Source: Cerrena zonata (Eukaryota; Basidiomycota; Agaricomycetes; Polyporales; Cerrenaceae). Taken from it: DNA of 64,000 bases. The notes below the pieces were generated by a model. The model ran no database searches. It had not been told where the DNA came from and saw nothing but the letters and a program-made list of their open reading frames with translations. Below are positions 36,776 through 51,988 of this stretch, one piece after another; the stretch's first letter is position 1, and each line of letters starts with the position of its first letter. The position numbers and the translations under genes are program-made. The stretch lies in contig JASBNA010000005.1 of assembly GCA_038087015.1 (NCBI GenBank), forward strand, positions 806,001 to 870,000. Reading direction: 5' to 3'.

Positions 36776-37468
36776 ATCACAGGACCAGCACAAACCCATC
36801 TCGCAACACTGCTCCAGCCAAAGAGAAACCGACAAAACCCTCTCGCGGTAGTCAACAAAGGAGCGTACCGGAGCGACAAAGATAGCCGGCAAATGGCCGT
36901 CATCGTCGTTGTATATCTCTGTCATCGCGATACGAACAAAGTCCACGTCACTGGCCGGTGCTTTCTGGTCGTTCTCAGGATAGTACTTTTTGCGAAGTAA
37001 ATCGGCGGCAAATCGAGCCTCCTTTTCGAGCTTGGATTGACATGAGAACATGAACATACGCACGGGAGCCCTAGTTCCCGCACGTACAAGGGCCTCTCTG
37101 GCGGTAGTAATGACCGCACTGATGTCGTATTTCAATGCAGCAGTCAACACCCTTTCGAGAAACAGAACAGAGGTCGGCGGTGGAGGATTGGGGTGTGGGT
37201 AGCATACACGAAGGATGTAGTCGACCACATCACTCATCTCGTCGATGAGGATGGTATGGAGCCCCTCGGGACTGAGCGAATCATCAGAGTTTGGGGTCGA
37301 ATTGGATGAAGGGGCGGGGAGGGAGAACAGAGTGTCGAAAAAGGAGGAGGCGGTCACTAATATTTCTCTGGAGACATAGAAGTCGATTTGGTCGCGGGAT
37401 CGTAGGACGATGTCACTGGCTGTAGCATTGTCGAAGGGAGGCTGGGCGATGGTTCGTTCGGTCGACAT
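36773..37468 (-). pseudogene. BTB-domain protein, truncated right copy
   Basis: The frame starts at the same ATG context as the BTB gene at 22116 and follows it for about 197 residues, including the whole first BTB-like segment. It then enters non-homologous DNA at 36878 and stops at 36773. The result is a 231-codon frame whose last 34 residues are unrelated to the intact copy. The second BTB-like segment and the polar tail are missing. A short protein with only the first BTB domain could still be made from the duplicated promoter, so it might act as a competitor of the full-length protein; this is speculation. Confidence 0.82.
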
Positions 37469-40400
37469 GGTGAGAGTCAGTCACTGAGAGAGCAAGTAGC
37501 TGAAACGACCGTGCAGTCATATAAATATTTTATTGACACGCGGCATCACAGGGCTGCCTAAAAGTTTTTATGGTTATCGAATGGCCTGCCGTAGTTGAAG
37601 GTGACACGACCGTACTCCGTTGACGGACCTGGGAGAGTAGAAATATATCAATAGTGCACTTTGACGTGGGCGCTGTGTCTTGCACCATGGATCTTACCTA
37701 AATGGTGGCTGCTACCACTAACGCTAATGGGTAGCAGCATCGAAACGACGTCAGTCCCTGAGAAATGGAATGGCGAATTTCGCTTGTTGCTCGAAATACG
37801 AGACGGTTGGAGCGAAAGATGAAATAGAGAGGAGCAATGTCAACTAACCCCGTGGATGTCCATATGAAGGTGTGAAATTGAAGCCGTAAGGAAGATGTTC
37901 TGAATGTCTGGATGCCATGATGACTAGTATGGATGTGCCGTGATTTGTGGAGGTGGAGTCAGAAGCTAGGTTGAGAACGGTGCTGGGTTGACTCAGCTCT
38001 CCCAGACTATGGTCGTTGACTCGAATTCTATCATGTCGTCATCGTGTCTCGAACCTTCTCCCTATTGATCTCAGCTATCACCAGGGAATCCTCTGCCTCT
38101 AGATAAGAGGCCGTTTATACAGTCACTCTTAGGCACCCCGAGGGAGGCTTGGACGCTTGAATGTAAAACGCCAATTTTATAAATGACAAACGATTTCGAG
38201 AGGTGACGTTGAGATGTTATAGCCAAGAAAGCATTGGCCCAAGCGAAGAGAGGGAGTGCCAGTATTCTCGAATGACCACTAGAGGATCGCTTCAGTCGTA
38301 GTCGGAGGCCATCATAGATAACGGACCTGACCGGCAAGATTCCCGTAGAAACCGTAGAGGAAAAGGGTGCAGATTCGAACGCAGTTGTGAGTTTCCCTTG
38401 TGCATGTGATAGGGTCCAGATTGAGGTATTAGAGGATGAAAACTTGTAAGGATTCACCCCACCAGAGACTCGGAATGGATTCCAGACAGCCGGTCAAGAT
38501 GATAGCATCATAAATAACATATTGTTAGTCGGTACATAAATCTCGACCGATTTTCATGGATAGTGTTCCCTGTTCTGTGTAAGCTGATCAGAGAATATAG
38601 ATAATGATGGTTTTGTTGATGATAGAGGTCCTAGAAACCCTACACACAAAATAGTTAACAGCAATGGTTGTGATAAATCGAGCATACCAATTACAAATTG
38701 AAAGCAACACAAATGCATTCAGTACCCGGCAAGATAGTGTACCCCCTACCTAATAAGGTAGTATATTCAGCACCTCACAAGGTAATGAACACATGCATAT
38801 TGTTTAACCCCACACACAAATTTGCGAGCCTGCCCAGCAACAAACAGTCAGTACCGAGCCCAAAGCGAGAAACCTACTTCCAACCACCCGGTCCTGCACA
38901 AGGCTTCCACGTGTATGAAAAAGAAGCTGATGAGTGGACAGACCTTAACCTTATTATTAATTTTGTTTGAAATCGAAGCTGTGAGGAAGGTTGGAAGAAG
39001 ATATCGATGCATGGAAGGATGCATAGATGACTAGATGTGCCGTGATCTGAGGAGTCGATGTATAGATTGGGAACGGTATTGAGCTGACTCGTGAACGTTG
39101 GCTCTGATTCTGGTATAGCTAGGACCACCGTCGTTATGGGTCGAGGGTAGAGGGAGAACACGCTCATGTCAATCTGCGATGACCGTTGTAAATGTGATAA
39201 GATTGGTCGTTGTTGTTATTTCATTGAGGGAAATAGATGTGTGAACGGACTGCGTGTTGGATTAAAAGGTTCTATGATACGACATCTCGTATGCAGACCT
39301 AGAGACCAACGCCGTCGATAGAGTGGAGTGCCCAGGTAGCTCGTCCTCCATGAAGTTTGTCTTTCCCTGCAGTACCCCTGTGGAGGAGTCAGCCTTTGTG
39401 TAAGAAGGAGGACGTACGTTACAAATCCCCAAAGACCGAAGGGCCAAGTAGTAGCGACAGAGATATCACCAATCAGGTTCTGAATCCAAGCGTCATAAGT
39501 CTGTCAGCCCAGTACGGTAGAACGCCGAGATTGAAAATCTTTCGAGTGTGATTGATCGCAAAGAGGCGTCAAGAGCGTAGACGACTGAATGGAGTAGAGT
39601 CGCGTTCCCGTTTGAGTTTGGGCGCATATGAAAAGGGTGGTGCTGAGGTTGCATAAGAATCGGAGAGAGCATACAGCCAGGCTTGTCGGGAGTAATCGAT
39701 CGGAATGAAGTGCCAGGTTTCCAGGTTTCAGAGGGGAGCAGATACTAACCGGCGTGCGAGGTTCCCTATCAAATTTGTGAATGAGGGAGCATCACAATAC
39801 GAGGTGGCGGGAGACATCACCATTTAGTATATATAGTCGCCATCTGTACAGCACCGAGATTGCAAAAGAGGAATAATTATAAACGTACCGGGGGAAACAT
39901 GTAAGGGACGACGTCAGAATTTGACGGTGGGATGCGGTGTGGGTGGTTCAGGGGCAGAGAGCGCATCAGGAAACTTGGGGATTGGCAGTTCTGTAGCGTG
40001 AACGGACCGAAAGAGACGAATCGGGGTTAATAGCGGTCTTTGATCCTGGGCTCTGCATTCCCTGAGGCTGGCAAGAGAAAGTAGCGAAGGTCCGGGTTCT
40101 GACAGAGAGAGGGCTGATATCGACGATCACAGTGGTCGCGGCTGACAAGACGCCCCGAGAGACAAGAGACATCCAGCCTGCGAACGCTCGAAAAGGCTCT
40201 GACCTCCTCTCTCCTCCTCAGTCTGCTACCGTCTCCCTCTGCTCGTCCCCTGCCCTTCTCTTCCCTTCTCTCTCGATCTGATCCCTCTGTTGTCTTATCT
40301 CTTCTTTCCCTCTGGCACAAAAAAGAGAGCCCTCATAGCAACTGTTATTGTAATCCTGCAATGGCCATGGACCCTCTCTCGCTAGGGAATGAATCGCCCC

Positions 40401-41999
40401 CTGCTCGCCAGTCGATGTTTGGCAGCTTCCTGCGCGGTCGTCCACGAGGCGGCTCCCAATCCCATCCCTCCCCTCCCCCCGATCTCGCCACCTCTGCCTC
40501 CCACCACCACACCAACTCGACGTCGAACGCACACCCGGCCACCAGAGACTCGCCCTCCCCACACCCACCAGACGCAGCCCATAGACGCCGACCCGCCGCT
40601 TCCATCTCTCCCCATTTGCAACCTTCTCACTCCACCACCAACGCCACCTCGTCCGTCGCTGGTCCTTTCTCCCATATGCTCCGACGCCGACGCTCAGCGG
40701 GCGCACTCGCCTCCAACTCTACTCCCCAGGTCCCTGTTGTCGCCATGACTAGGCCAGCGGCGGGTGCAACCAGCAACAGCAACGTTGCCACTAACAACCT
40801 CTCTGGCTCTCATCGAATTCGCCTCGTTCCTCACTTGGATTCACGACGGTCTCTGCGCTTTGAACCGATCAGTCGAGATGTCAAAGAGGGCGACTCTCCT
40901 CTGCGCATCGGTCGCTTCACCGATCGTTCTGGTCTCGGGCTCGCAGCAGCCAACGCAAACGGCTCCAACAAACTCGCATTCAAATCCAAAGTCGTCTCTC
41001 GCGCACATGCAGAGATCTGGGTCGAGGCTGGCGGCAAGTTTTACATCAAGGACACCAAGAGCAGCTCGGGCACCTTTTTGAACCATGTCCGCCTCGCCAA
41101 CGCCAATCAGGAGAGTCGACCACACGAGCTCAAGGATGGCGATATGCTTCAGTTGGGCGTGGATTATCAGGGTGGGACGGAGGATATCTACAAGTGTGTA
41201 AAGATCAAGATCGAGGTGAATAGAGAATGGCAGGCCCAGTCGAATCCCTTCAAGTACGTCCTCATATCTCTTCCATTGATTCTGTACTGATCCTTCTACA
41301 GCGCGAATGCTTTGAAGCAACTTAAAGAGATCGCTGCCATGTCCGCCACAGGCAACACCCCAAAGAAAGTCGTCGGTGTCAAATCCGCTCTCCCCGACTG
41401 CTGTATCTGTAAGTCCTCATCCACACACTCTCGCTTCACTATCTCATATGTCACTCTCAGGTCTATTCGCAGAAACCATCAACCAAGCCCTCTTCATCGC
41501 ACCCTGCTCACACACATTCCACTACAAATGTATCCGCCCCCTCCTCGAACAACACCACCCCAACTTCGCATGCCCCCTCTGCCGAACCTTCGCCAACCTC
41601 GAAGACGACGTCGAAGTGGAAGTCATCGAACAACCCAGTCTCCTCCTAGACACCACCCCCATCGTCGTGACCCCAGCTTCGGGTGGTGGTGAAGATAATC
41701 TGAGGACGGCTGCTCCAGACCCGGGTGCTGAAACTGAAGTGGAGAATGATAATGTTGGGGGGCCGAGGACGACTAGGAGACGGTCGTTTGTTCCTCCTGT
41801 ACCGGCGAATGCGACTACGGATGTGGGTGAGGATGCGGAGATGTTGGATTTGTCGGGTCTTCCGGTTCTTCCGGAGCATGAACAGGATCCGTCGGATGAT
41901 GGAGATAGTGTGGAGGGGGATGGGATGTTCCCGCCTATGAATTCGGGAGGAGGAGTGGGCGCAGCTTCTGCGTTGGGGAGTAGGTCGGCGGAGTGTTTG
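36878..41999. repeat. Segmental duplication, right copy
   Basis: Direct repeat of 21526-26644, same orientation, 5122 against 5119 bases by my boundary placement. This copy truncates the BTB gene at its left edge and continues past its right edge into the intact FHA-RING 3' end. Some indels separate the copies, for example the T near 25134 and a 3-base difference in the Asn-Ser run near 40772. The dispersed-repeat part (38622-38970) differs more than the flanking coding parts. Confidence 0.93.
38622..39815 (+). repeat. Dispersed repeat family, copy 3
   Basis: Counterpart of 23271-24460 inside the right duplicated block. It lies about 0.5 kb upstream of the intact FHA-RING gene, and an inverted copy lies 0.8 kb downstream of that gene, so the gene sits between two inverted copies. 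Confidence 0.7.
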
Positions 42000-42110
42000 A
42001 GTGATGCGGGGAGTGGGATGCAGGTTGAGGCGGGGGAGGGTGAGGTTGGGTCTAGTGAGGGGAGTGGGAGGGGGTCGACGGAGGGGATTAATGGGAAGAG
42101 GAAGCGGTAA
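40361..42110 (+). CDS. FHA-RING E3 ubiquitin ligase, Dma/Chfr type (intact copy)
   Basis: Three exons: 40361-41253, 41302-41408 and 41461-42110, giving 549 residues. Residues 1-145 are a disordered Ser/Pro/His-rich lead. An FHA domain follows at about 181-283, with the phosphothreonine-binding marks G-R-F near 185, S-R-A-H at 214-217 and D-T-K-S-S-S-G-T-F-L-N. A C3HC4 RING sits at about 331-377 (C-C-I-C...C-S-H-T-F-H-Y-K-C...C-P-L-C). An acidic tail ends in N-G-K-R-K-R. This order is that of fungal Dma1/Dma2 and of Chfr, which ubiquitinate phosphorylated partners in mitotic checkpoint and septation control; S. pombe Dma1 restrains the septation network. It is longer than the yeast proteins mainly through the N- and C-terminal tails. 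The start is the first ATG and gives the lead that the left copy has lost by frameshift. Confidence 0.9.
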
Positions 42111-42889
42111 ATTGCGCTGATTATCTCTACCATGGTGGTCACTTTCTTGCTCGAGGTGTACATGTTTGAGGTTTTGGTGGTCGACATCTCGGGCAGTTTT
42201 CTTAATCTAGCTTGCTCATCTCATTCTTTATTCCTTGTCCATCCATCTCCCGTCCGAGCATCCCGACTCTTATCACTCTCGCCTCTCTACGTCAATTCGC
42301 ATCGCCCATTTGCGTCTCCCCAGTCCATCTAGCCTCCCCGGTCTCTATCACTGGCCCTCTCCTCGTGTCTGCGTCTCCCATCTCCCCTCTTATCTCATCT
42401 CATTATTACACCCCTTACACTTTTATACACCTTCCACTCCACATCCCACAGGATCCTTTTCTCTCTTAGAAAAATCCCCCTGTTGTTCCAATGATTATGT
42501 ACTATACTACCTACCCTATCCCTTATCCCTTTCTCCTCCCTCCTCATTTCTCGTACCCTCTATACTGTGCCTTGTGCCTCGTGACTGTCTCCTTTTCTCT
42601 CTGTGTCTGTGTCTGGTTCTTGCGGATTGTGTCAGTATACACTTAGCCTTAGCATAATGCTTGTAATACATTTCTCTGTTTTTTTTTCTTATGTGAGTGG
42701 GTGATTGTTTTTGAGTTATGAGGTGAGGTGATTGTTTTCTTTTTTGGATAGGCCTCAACCTGATCAGTATAACAAAACCTGGATGTTCTTATTATGCAGC
42801 TTGGGAAGCAACTTGGATTCTCAGGTGAGTCGAGATGTGGCTCTGTGTCTAACTGGCGACGTCGACGTTGACTGTATATGACAAATGGT
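42111..42889. other. Pyrimidine-rich 3' flank of the FHA-RING gene
   Basis: No gene. The strand is strongly C/T-biased from about 42200 to 42600, with T runs near 42678 and 42737. It likely contains the 3' untranslated region. The minus-strand frame 42187-41522 that enters the gene is an antisense shadow. Confidence 0.5.
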
Positions 42890-43815
42890 GATGTTAACCG
42901 CCACATATTATGATGCTCCCTGATTCACAAACAGCACGAAGGCCGCCGGCTGCCAAATATCTCGGGCTCCCAGTAGCAGTACTCCGAATAAGACTATCAA
43001 GATGATGAAACTTGGAAACCTGGAATGCATTTCATTCCGAGTCCGATCGATTACTCCCGACGAGGGCCAGTGGGTGGTATGCTCTCTCCGAATCTTATGC
43101 AACCACTCCTTACTTTTGTATATTTGATATGCGCTGAAAATTCAAAACGAAACACCACTCAGTCGTCTATGTAGGTCTTGACGCGGACGCCTTAGGCTTG
43201 GGCACCTATGATCAATCAAACTCGAAAGATTTTCGATGTCGGCGTTCTGCCGTACCATAACCTTCTCTGCTCGTGGGTTTTCAGGCTGACTGACTGAGTC
43301 ATGACACGGACGGTTGGATTTTAGAACTGTGATATTCTGATTGGTGGTGTCCTTTCTCATTGACAGGGACCTTCGGGACACTCCCAGATTTACCGACTCT
43401 TTGTTTCTGGGAATATCGTACCATGGAACTCATTTACCGTTTACTCACACATCTATTTCATTCAAAATGAAATAACGACCGAACACTCGATCTAAAATCA
43501 CATTTGACATTTGACAACGGCAATTGCGGGATTGATATGAACCTCGACCCTCAACCACGGCGCAGCTATGATAGGATCCAAGTCAACTAGTTCTAGGAGA
43601 ACCCGAGTCAACCTATGGATTCTGACTCCTCAAATCACGGCACATCTAGTTATTGAGGCATCCTAACAACCCCTTCCATTCCTTCCTTGCGGCTTCGAAT
43701 TCACACCTTCATACGGACATTAATATATTAATAATAACAAGGTTAGGTATGAAGGTAGGATTCATTGATCAGCTTCTTTTTTTCAGACACGCGGAAGCCT
43801 TGTGGACGGCGTGGT
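42890..43815 (-). repeat. Dispersed repeat family, inverted copy 4
   Basis: The reverse complement follows 38960-39800 and 23610-24450 in order: the ATTATGATGCTCCCT...CATTCAC end, AACCTGGAA, CGATCGATTACTCCCGAC, CTCGAAAGATTTTC, the TCGTACCAT block, and CATCAGCTTCTTTTT-like words near 43770. It is more diverged than the duplicated pair. It stands inverted relative to copy 3. Confidence 0.65.
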
Positions 43816-44345
43816 TGGTGTTTGGGTGTTTGGGAGTCATCGCTCATAGCATTCTAGTTTTTTAATCTATAGCACCTTCGATGCAACGCCATAAACTTGC
43901 AAAAACATCAGGTTTACCTCTGTCAAAAATACGTAAAGGGACATTCACGAGATCCCCAAAGCGAGAGCAAAGGCAGATGCATTTCTTCCCAAACAACAAA
44001 AATGACATCGTGTTTTCTGTTCACTGTTCGCTTACCCGAGGAAGCGAATAACGTTGACGATAAGAGCTGATACAACTGACTTATCAAGGGCTGCTTGACA
44101 ATGAAACGTCCTTGCCTATTCAACCTTTTCACACACATGCCATACATGTGTGGGTAGGACAGGGTAGGGTGTTACTTTTTGCTGGTGGCGGGACAGATTC
44201 CGAGTACGGCATCGTCAACGTAGACACCGAAGCCCCAGGCACCAAAGCCGTCACTGAGCGAGCAAAGAAACAAAAGAGAAATATATATATACCAAAGATA
44301 TAACTACACACCCACTCAACTAATACAAGATCAAGATTTTTTTGT
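43816..44345. other. Interval downstream of cellobiose dehydrogenase
   Basis: No supported gene. It contains the 3' flank of the minus-strand CDH gene. Confidence 0.4.
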
Positions 44346-47373
<3,028 letters not shown>

Positions 47374-49682
47374 TTTGGACAGCTAAAGTGAGGTAGCAAC
47401 AAGCGTACGCTTCGTCGTTGGACTGCCAGCATAGTACACGTCCGTGTTTTATGGGAGACACCTTAGCGCTGAGTGCGAGATACATCCGAGCTTGGATATC
47501 ACGCCTTCTATGGAGATAGACTGAGCAGGATGTCTCGTGAGCCAATGGCACAGCGGTCTATTATTGATGAACACTGATGGTGACCAGAGTACTGCAGAAA
47601 ACAACACATTGTCAGGGCGAAAACGCGACAAATGGATTGGAGTATGCTTCCGGGCGGACGTGTCGGATAGACGTCGGAAGCGTAGAGTCTCTCGTGATCA
47701 TGATAGAGGTTGAAGCTTTGAAGATCTATGAAGGTGAGTAAAGTGAACATGTCTCAAAATCGCCGAGATATATACGCAAGCATCAAGCGCAGATATATTT
47801 GACCAACGATCGTCCTTGGAGAGACTGTGAGATTTTCTTAGAATGATGCATGGGTTCCCGCACATGTATGTGCCCAAGTTCAAAGAAGGCTAAGAAGGAG
47901 ACCGATATACTGCCGTCAGATATTCCGACAAAGGTAATCCAGCGTCATCATGGTAGCGTTGTCCCCGCATTTCGTATAAGAAGGTCGGGGAAGAAGCGCA
48001 ATATGGTAACAGGAAGGGTATTCCCCGCGCGGGGTATATATCCTTTAGAGGGCCTGGTGAGCTCATCAGTCTCTGCACCCTTTTTGAGTCTGGTGGGATC
48101 GATGAGCAAGTGACGTGCATCTTCTGAAGATCTTTGGAGTTGGTCAATGTCGCAGTAGCACATATCCCAGACTGGTGTTGTTTCAGCGACAGAGAAAGGA
48201 ACAGTTATCTTTGGATTGAATTCAGTTGAGGATAAGTATAGCTTGCTCCAATATAGCACATCTCAATGAGCCGTACGCAAATGCCGACATTCAAGCTACT
48301 ACTACTGACCGTCACGGTTCGCATCAAGTTTCGGAACCTAGAAGTCGAGATAGCCAGATGGGCTGAGAAGGTTAGCGTCCACTCAGGTTAGCTAGAGATA
48401 TCATGATATTTCTAAAAGCATAGGATCATTAACAGAAGATAGGGTATATCTGGTATGAAGAAAGAATCGCTCACTGGCAAAGTTCTGAAAGAGTTGTTTG
48501 GCAAAAGCTTTAGAAACAAATAGGAACAAACATTCCTAAATGTCCCTCATAAGGTACCCGACACGTGGCGGCGCTTTAGCGGTACCTTCAACAACATTAC
48601 AGTAACATCAGGCACGTTAAATATTCTAGGGAACTGTATATTAATATATGTTCTGATAGCATTCTAGGGTATACTACAATAATAATACTATAGTGGGAGG
48701 ATCCTACAAACGTGCCTGTCTTCCGACTGTCAGCAGTAGAGTGGCTGGTCGGAACTTTTGCAATTCAGTTTGACTTTACTCGGATCGTGTACGGAATGAC
48801 GAATTTATGCTACTGACCAGCGAGTTCGCCCTGTATCTTCGTAACCTTCGAGTCGTGGATCTTGCTTATCATGAATGTAGAAGACTCGAACATGACAGCG
48901 AAGATCCCGCGTTGTTATTAACCGGATATTGATGCCCTGGTGTTCTAGACTGTTGACAATATGAGTATCGTGCGTTATGCAATAACACGCTATCGATCGC
49001 ATATAGTTCGTCCTCGATGAAATCGCCGAGGACCATGCGTAGTATTTATTTAGCTATAGGTTTCTTATTAGTAGTAATAGGTTGTGAATATCTACGGGTC
49101 CGCACCTGTCCACGTTGTCGTATTCCTATGTAGCTGTCGCCTGTAGCTGTCTCTTGTCATATTAAGACAACAATGGTCCATCGGCTGTGTATCTACGTGT
49201 TGTGAGAGAATGAGTGCGATTGGCGGTGATGCGTGATCTGTGCCCGAGTTGGAAACGGGTGGTTGTTATCCGCGCAAGGCGCCTTTCGTAGGTTGTGTTC
49301 TTGCTTTGCCTGGCTCACGTTGACTCGCACTGGTTTCTGTCTTGCTTGGACTCTCTCTTGCCAGGAGCGAGCCTGCATACCCTCTTCTAACCTGCGACCT
49401 CTTCAAATCGTCCAGTGCATCCAGGACGCGTCCTTCGTTTAATAATTTCTCTTTTCTTTTCAGCGAGTTGCAAATAACCGACTTGCCATCTTCAAAGTTC
49501 ATACTTGCTCACGTACAGCCTTGGGTCTCTCTGTCTTACTCAAAGTAGGAGTTTGAAGAACAGGGACCAATCGTTCTGCATTTACACGACTACCTAATCC
49601 GAGACTCCTTGCCTCACACCCTTGCGCGCTTTGCGGCAAGCCCTAGTCCCTCCCCTCCGCCTCACCTTCGCCTCAAATACCC
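47374..49682. other. Divergent intergenic region, CDH and GTPase promoters
   Basis: 2.3 kb between the divergent cdh and Spg1-type genes. No gene is supported. There is a CCCCGCGCGGGG palindrome at about 48029-48039. Bases just before 49683 are C/T-rich, as in a 5' leader. Short frames here overlap randomly. Confidence 0.45.
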
Positions 49683-50637
49683 ATGGCTTCTTCATCTCAG
49701 AATCCTGGCTCATCCGCCGGCGCAGGTTCAAGCTCACGACCGTCGCTCGAGAATGGCGACGAGAAGAACAGGCAAGTCGCATCTGACATCATCACGTACG
49801 CGTCCTCTAATCTGCTTCATCGGTCCTAGCGTGGTGATCAAGGTTGGGATGGTGGGGGATTCACAGATCGGGAAGACGAGTCTGATGGTCAAGTATGTAG
49901 AGGGGAGCTTCGATGAGGATTATATTCAGACGCTGGGTACGCCTTAATGTTTCATCATCCTGTTTGACTTTATGGACCTCTATATCGCCCTCCTTGTCTT
50001 GGTTTCATGTAGGCGTCAACTTCATGGAGAAGACTATCTCAGTACGGCGGACGACGATCACATTCTCCATATGGGATTTAGGTGGCCAGCGAGAGTTCGT
50101 CAATATGCTGCCCCTCGTCTGTAACGATGCTGTAGCCATCCTCTTCATGTTTGACTTGTCCCGAAAGTCAACGTTGAACTCAGTGAAGGAGTGGTATAGA
50201 CAAGCCCGTGGGTTCAATAAGGTATGTCGTCGTTCATTACACTGCAAATGAGAATTTTGCGACAAATTCAAACCGCAATTTGAATTGCCTACCCTGGGTG
50301 ACATCACGTTTCCTAACATAGACCGCCATACCATTCCTAATCGGTACCAAATTTGACACCTTCGCAACATTTCCTCGAGATGAGCAGGAAGAGATCACCA
50401 AACAAGTCAGTTGATCCCCGCATGTTCTTATCTGTACCCCAACTCACACATCACAACCTGTAGGCCAAACGCTTTGCGAAAGCGATGCATGCGTCACTCA
50501 TCTTCTGCTCAACATCTGCGTCCATCAATGTGCAGAAGATCTTCAAAATCGTCCTCGCGAAAGCGTTCGATCTCAAATGCGTGATCCCCGAAATCGAAGG
50601 TGTCGGCGAGCCCATACTGATATATGTGGACGTATGA
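49683..50637 (+). CDS. spg1: Septation/mitotic-exit GTPase of the Spg1/Tem1 type
   Basis: Small Ras-like GTPase at the top of the septation initiation (SIN/MEN) network on the spindle pole. The ATG at 49683 gives a Ser/Gly-rich lead. Exon 1 ends at 49771 and is followed by an intron with a GC donor (GCAAGT) ending at 49829. Exon 2 runs 49830-49936. The joined frame reads [18 protein letters not shown] (P-loop), Y-I-Q-T-L-G-V-N-F (switch I), W-D-L-G-G-Q-R-E-F (switch II), G-T-K-F-D (the family's form of NKxD), and C-S-T-S-A-S. It ends [10 protein letters not shown], as in Spg1/Tem1, without a prenylation CAAX box. Five exons. The stop is at 50635-50637. All guanine-binding motifs are intact. 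Confidence 0.93.
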
Positions 50638-51985
50638 GTCCGGGTTACCCCCCACTTGCACTTTCAGTACAGGACGGCCTATTTCTCTCGTATCCCGATT
50701 GGACGGAAATGGACGGAGTGTTGTAGTAGAGGCAAAGGCAGAGAGAAATTATGGATAAGACTTATAGAGGTGGTTGTATGAGAGGTTAGAGTGAGTGGAA
50801 AAGTACTTGCAAGGTATTTATCCCATCTCCCCCCGGACAATTTCCTTTTACTTCCCTTATTTAAAAATGTGACGTTGATTATTATCGATATATAGACCCT
50901 CCTACCATTCGACTATGCATACGGGACCATCTCCCCTCCGCGGGAAGCTTTGCCGTTGTATTATTTTTGGCCGCTTTCCTCTTGAGTAAACCGAGCTGTT
51001 GCATATTACGTCATACATGTGGACAGATTCGGATTGCTAGGGAGACTGTGGCGGATGGACTTCGAGTGTCAGATATCGATTTGAACTATTCTACCCTCTA
51101 TATATTAACCACCATTACATTCATTTGTTCCCCCTTTCACCTTTTTCATTCACGGTACCTGTTCTTCCTTCACACTACCACGCCACGTCTTCATATCTTG
51201 ATTCCCATTCTCACTCACCCACCCTTCTAGGTACCGAATTCACCGTGATATATATCTCATTTCACTTTTGTCCCCTCTGTTGTCGTTTTGCCTTCATCAC
51301 CTTTTGCTGCATATCATCATCCCCATCCCCATCCACTCCTCATCCTCGCTCGCCGTTTGCTCTTTTTTCTCGTTCTCTCGCATACCTATTATAATTCTCT
51401 AACTCCCAATACTCGCTCGCGCAAATCTTTACGCTATATGGTTATGTGTACTCGCTGGAAAAATCTCTCTGTTTATTTCTCCTTTTTTGCTAGCTCTCTA
51501 TCGCTTGCTTGCTTCGCTTTAGTTTGTCGAGATCGCGGTGTTACTTCCGCTGTCAAAATTGTTGTCGATATCCACCCAGCTTTGCAAGTTATGTTAGTTA
51601 TTCAAGGCCTCGACTCGAACTCTCCTATACCCCAGAGCTTCTTCCCCGCTGATGTCATATGTTATCACATTTTATTACCCTGAGTTGGTTCCTCATTGAA
51701 CATTCAAAGTAAGTTGCCGGCCACCGACTGCACCCGAACCCGCCGAGGCCTCTGATCCGAAGATAAAGCAGAATGAAGTTTGATTGACAGTGCAAGTGAC
51801 CATGAATCATACAACTACCATGCAGACCGTCGAGACTTATCACAAAGGATTGCACTTTCTTCTCAAATGCTCCGCATGGCTACTGCTCTGGCCTGACCTT
51901 TCAAAGCTTGCATGGGCGCCGTGCTGAAGACAAGGTGACCAGTACACTTTAGACGAATCCGACCAATTGCACCCATTCCGAGGAC
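50638..51985. other. Intergenic, pyrimidine-rich
   Basis: No supported gene. 51080-51480 is strongly C/T-biased on the plus strand, similar to the flank at 42200-42600. Confidence 0.4.
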
Positions 51986-51988
51986 ATA

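Noticed and set aside
41522..42187. 221-codon minus-strand frame over the FHA-RING gene
   Set aside because: Antisense shadow of the third exon; composition mirrors the acidic C-terminal tail.
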